Assembly (NCBI GenBank): GCA_031424145.1
Contig: JANPGV010000296.1
Location: 1 to 14,468 of the forward strand
Origin: JAENVT01 sp031424145
Lineage (GTDB): Bacteria; Actinomycetota; Acidimicrobiia; Acidimicrobiales; Ilumatobacteraceae
Direction: 5' to 3'
Length of the DNA: 14,468 nucleotides
The notes under the pieces are model-generated. The model did not search any database and had not been told where the DNA came from. It saw only the letters and a program-made list of their open reading frames with translations. The translations under genes were made by a program, and so were the position numbers. Shown here piece after piece: positions 14,128 to 14,468 of this stretch; within the stretch, counting starts at the first letter, position 1; the number at the start of each line of letters is the position of its first letter.

Positions 14128-14468
14128 ACGACGACGCTCATCCGCATCCCCATCGCCATTCGCACGGCGAGCTCAGCCACTGTCACGACGACGGTGAGGT
14201 GCCTCACGATCACCTTCACCCCGCTGAGATCCTGCCGGACGATTACGCCGCCATCCACGGGCCGACGGTCGGCGATCGCGTGCGCCTCGGCGACACCGGC
14301 CTGGTCATCGAGATCGAATACGACGCCCAACTGCGCGGCGACGAGTTCCTTGCCGGGTTCGCCAAGACGGCACGCGACGGCTTGCTGCTGAAGGCAGCGG
14401 CGGCGAAGGACACGTGCGACATCGTCATCTCCAACGTCGTCGTCATCGATGCCACGCGCCGGATCGGG
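14124..14468 (+). CDS. ureC: Urease alpha subunit (UreC), 5' part, with histidine-rich N-terminal extension
   Basis: The first 115 codons of the catalytic urease subunit; the gene runs off the window, so the nickel-binding residues are not visible. GTG 14124 overlaps the UreAB stop by 4 bp. Residues 45-57 read GPTVGDRVRLGDT, the diagnostic UreC N-terminal motif, followed by a shortened RGDEF region and TARDG. The usual glycine-rich FGGGK and DGMGQ blocks are altered (AGFAKTARDGLLLK), so this is a divergent alpha subunit. Residues 6-32 hold ten histidines and one cysteine (HPHPHRHSH, then HCH, then HDHLH), absent from canonical UreC and like the nickel-binding tails of UreE or HypB. The start is firm because the overlap fixes it; a later start, for example at GTG 14199, would still keep part of the extension. 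Confidence 0.9.
   Translation, partial: MNDDAHPHPHRHSHGELSHCHDDGEVPHDHLHPAEILPDDYAAIHGPTVGDRVRLGDTGLVIEIEYDAQLRGDEFLAGFAKTARDGLLLKAAAAKDTCDIVISNVVVIDATRRIG

Noticed and set aside
1..14468. CRISPR, insertion sequence, phage or tRNA features.
   Set aside because: No regular repeat arrays, transposase or integrase motifs, terminal repeats or cloverleaf sequences were seen in any part of the window.

Overview
The window is GC-rich, densely coded bacterial DNA. It uses many GTG starts, has repeated 4-bp stop/start overlaps, and shows at least two probable leaderless starts. These habits, with several families typical of high-GC Gram-positives (fused urease gamma/beta, an uncharacterised 173-aa membrane protein next to an arylamine N-acetyltransferase), point to an actinobacterium. 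An aquatic or soil Acidimicrobiia-type lineage is possible, but the sequence alone does not prove it. I see no rRNA, tRNA, CRISPR array, insertion sequence or phage gene.

Layout. (1) Positions 1-4670, minus strand: a five-gene oligopeptide/dipeptide-type ABC importer in the order lipoprotein binding protein, permease B, permease C, ATPase D, ATPase F (only the first 14 codons are present). The last four genes are linked by 4-bp overlaps or a 25-bp gap. (2) 4671-4847: divergent control region. A good minus-strand promoter (TTGAAC, 17 bp, TATTCT) carries a perfect 7-bp inverted repeat in its spacer, a likely operator. (3) 4848-8417, plus strand: TetR-type regulator, FGGY carbohydrate kinase (GTGA overlap) and a PLP enzyme of the sphingosine-1-phosphate lyase family. 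(4) 8418-10501, plus strand: a leader with an inverted repeat, a small secreted PKD-like protein, a hairpin, then an unknown membrane protein translationally coupled to an arylamine N-acetyltransferase. (5) 10642-13381: short-chain dehydrogenase (minus), SMP-30/gluconolactonase-type hydrolase (plus), and D-2-hydroxyacid dehydrogenase (minus). (6) 13438-14468, plus strand: fused urease gamma/beta subunit, overlapping a urease alpha subunit whose N-terminus is a histidine-rich extension; it runs off the window end.

How the genes may work together. Regions 1-3 look like one substrate-uptake and catabolism locus: the importer brings in a small solute, the kinase phosphorylates a hydroxyl, and the PLP lyase splits the carbon chain, with the TetR protein gating the importer through the spacer palindrome. 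Kinase followed by S1P-lyase-type cleavage would suit an amino-alcohol or amino-polyol. This is inference and is the best candidate here for an undescribed pathway. Region 5 has the enzyme set of sugar or hydroxy-acid oxidation (dehydrogenase, lactonase, hydroxyacid dehydrogenase) and may be a separate small catabolic group. The urease genes begin a nitrogen-acquisition operon whose accessory genes would lie beyond the window.
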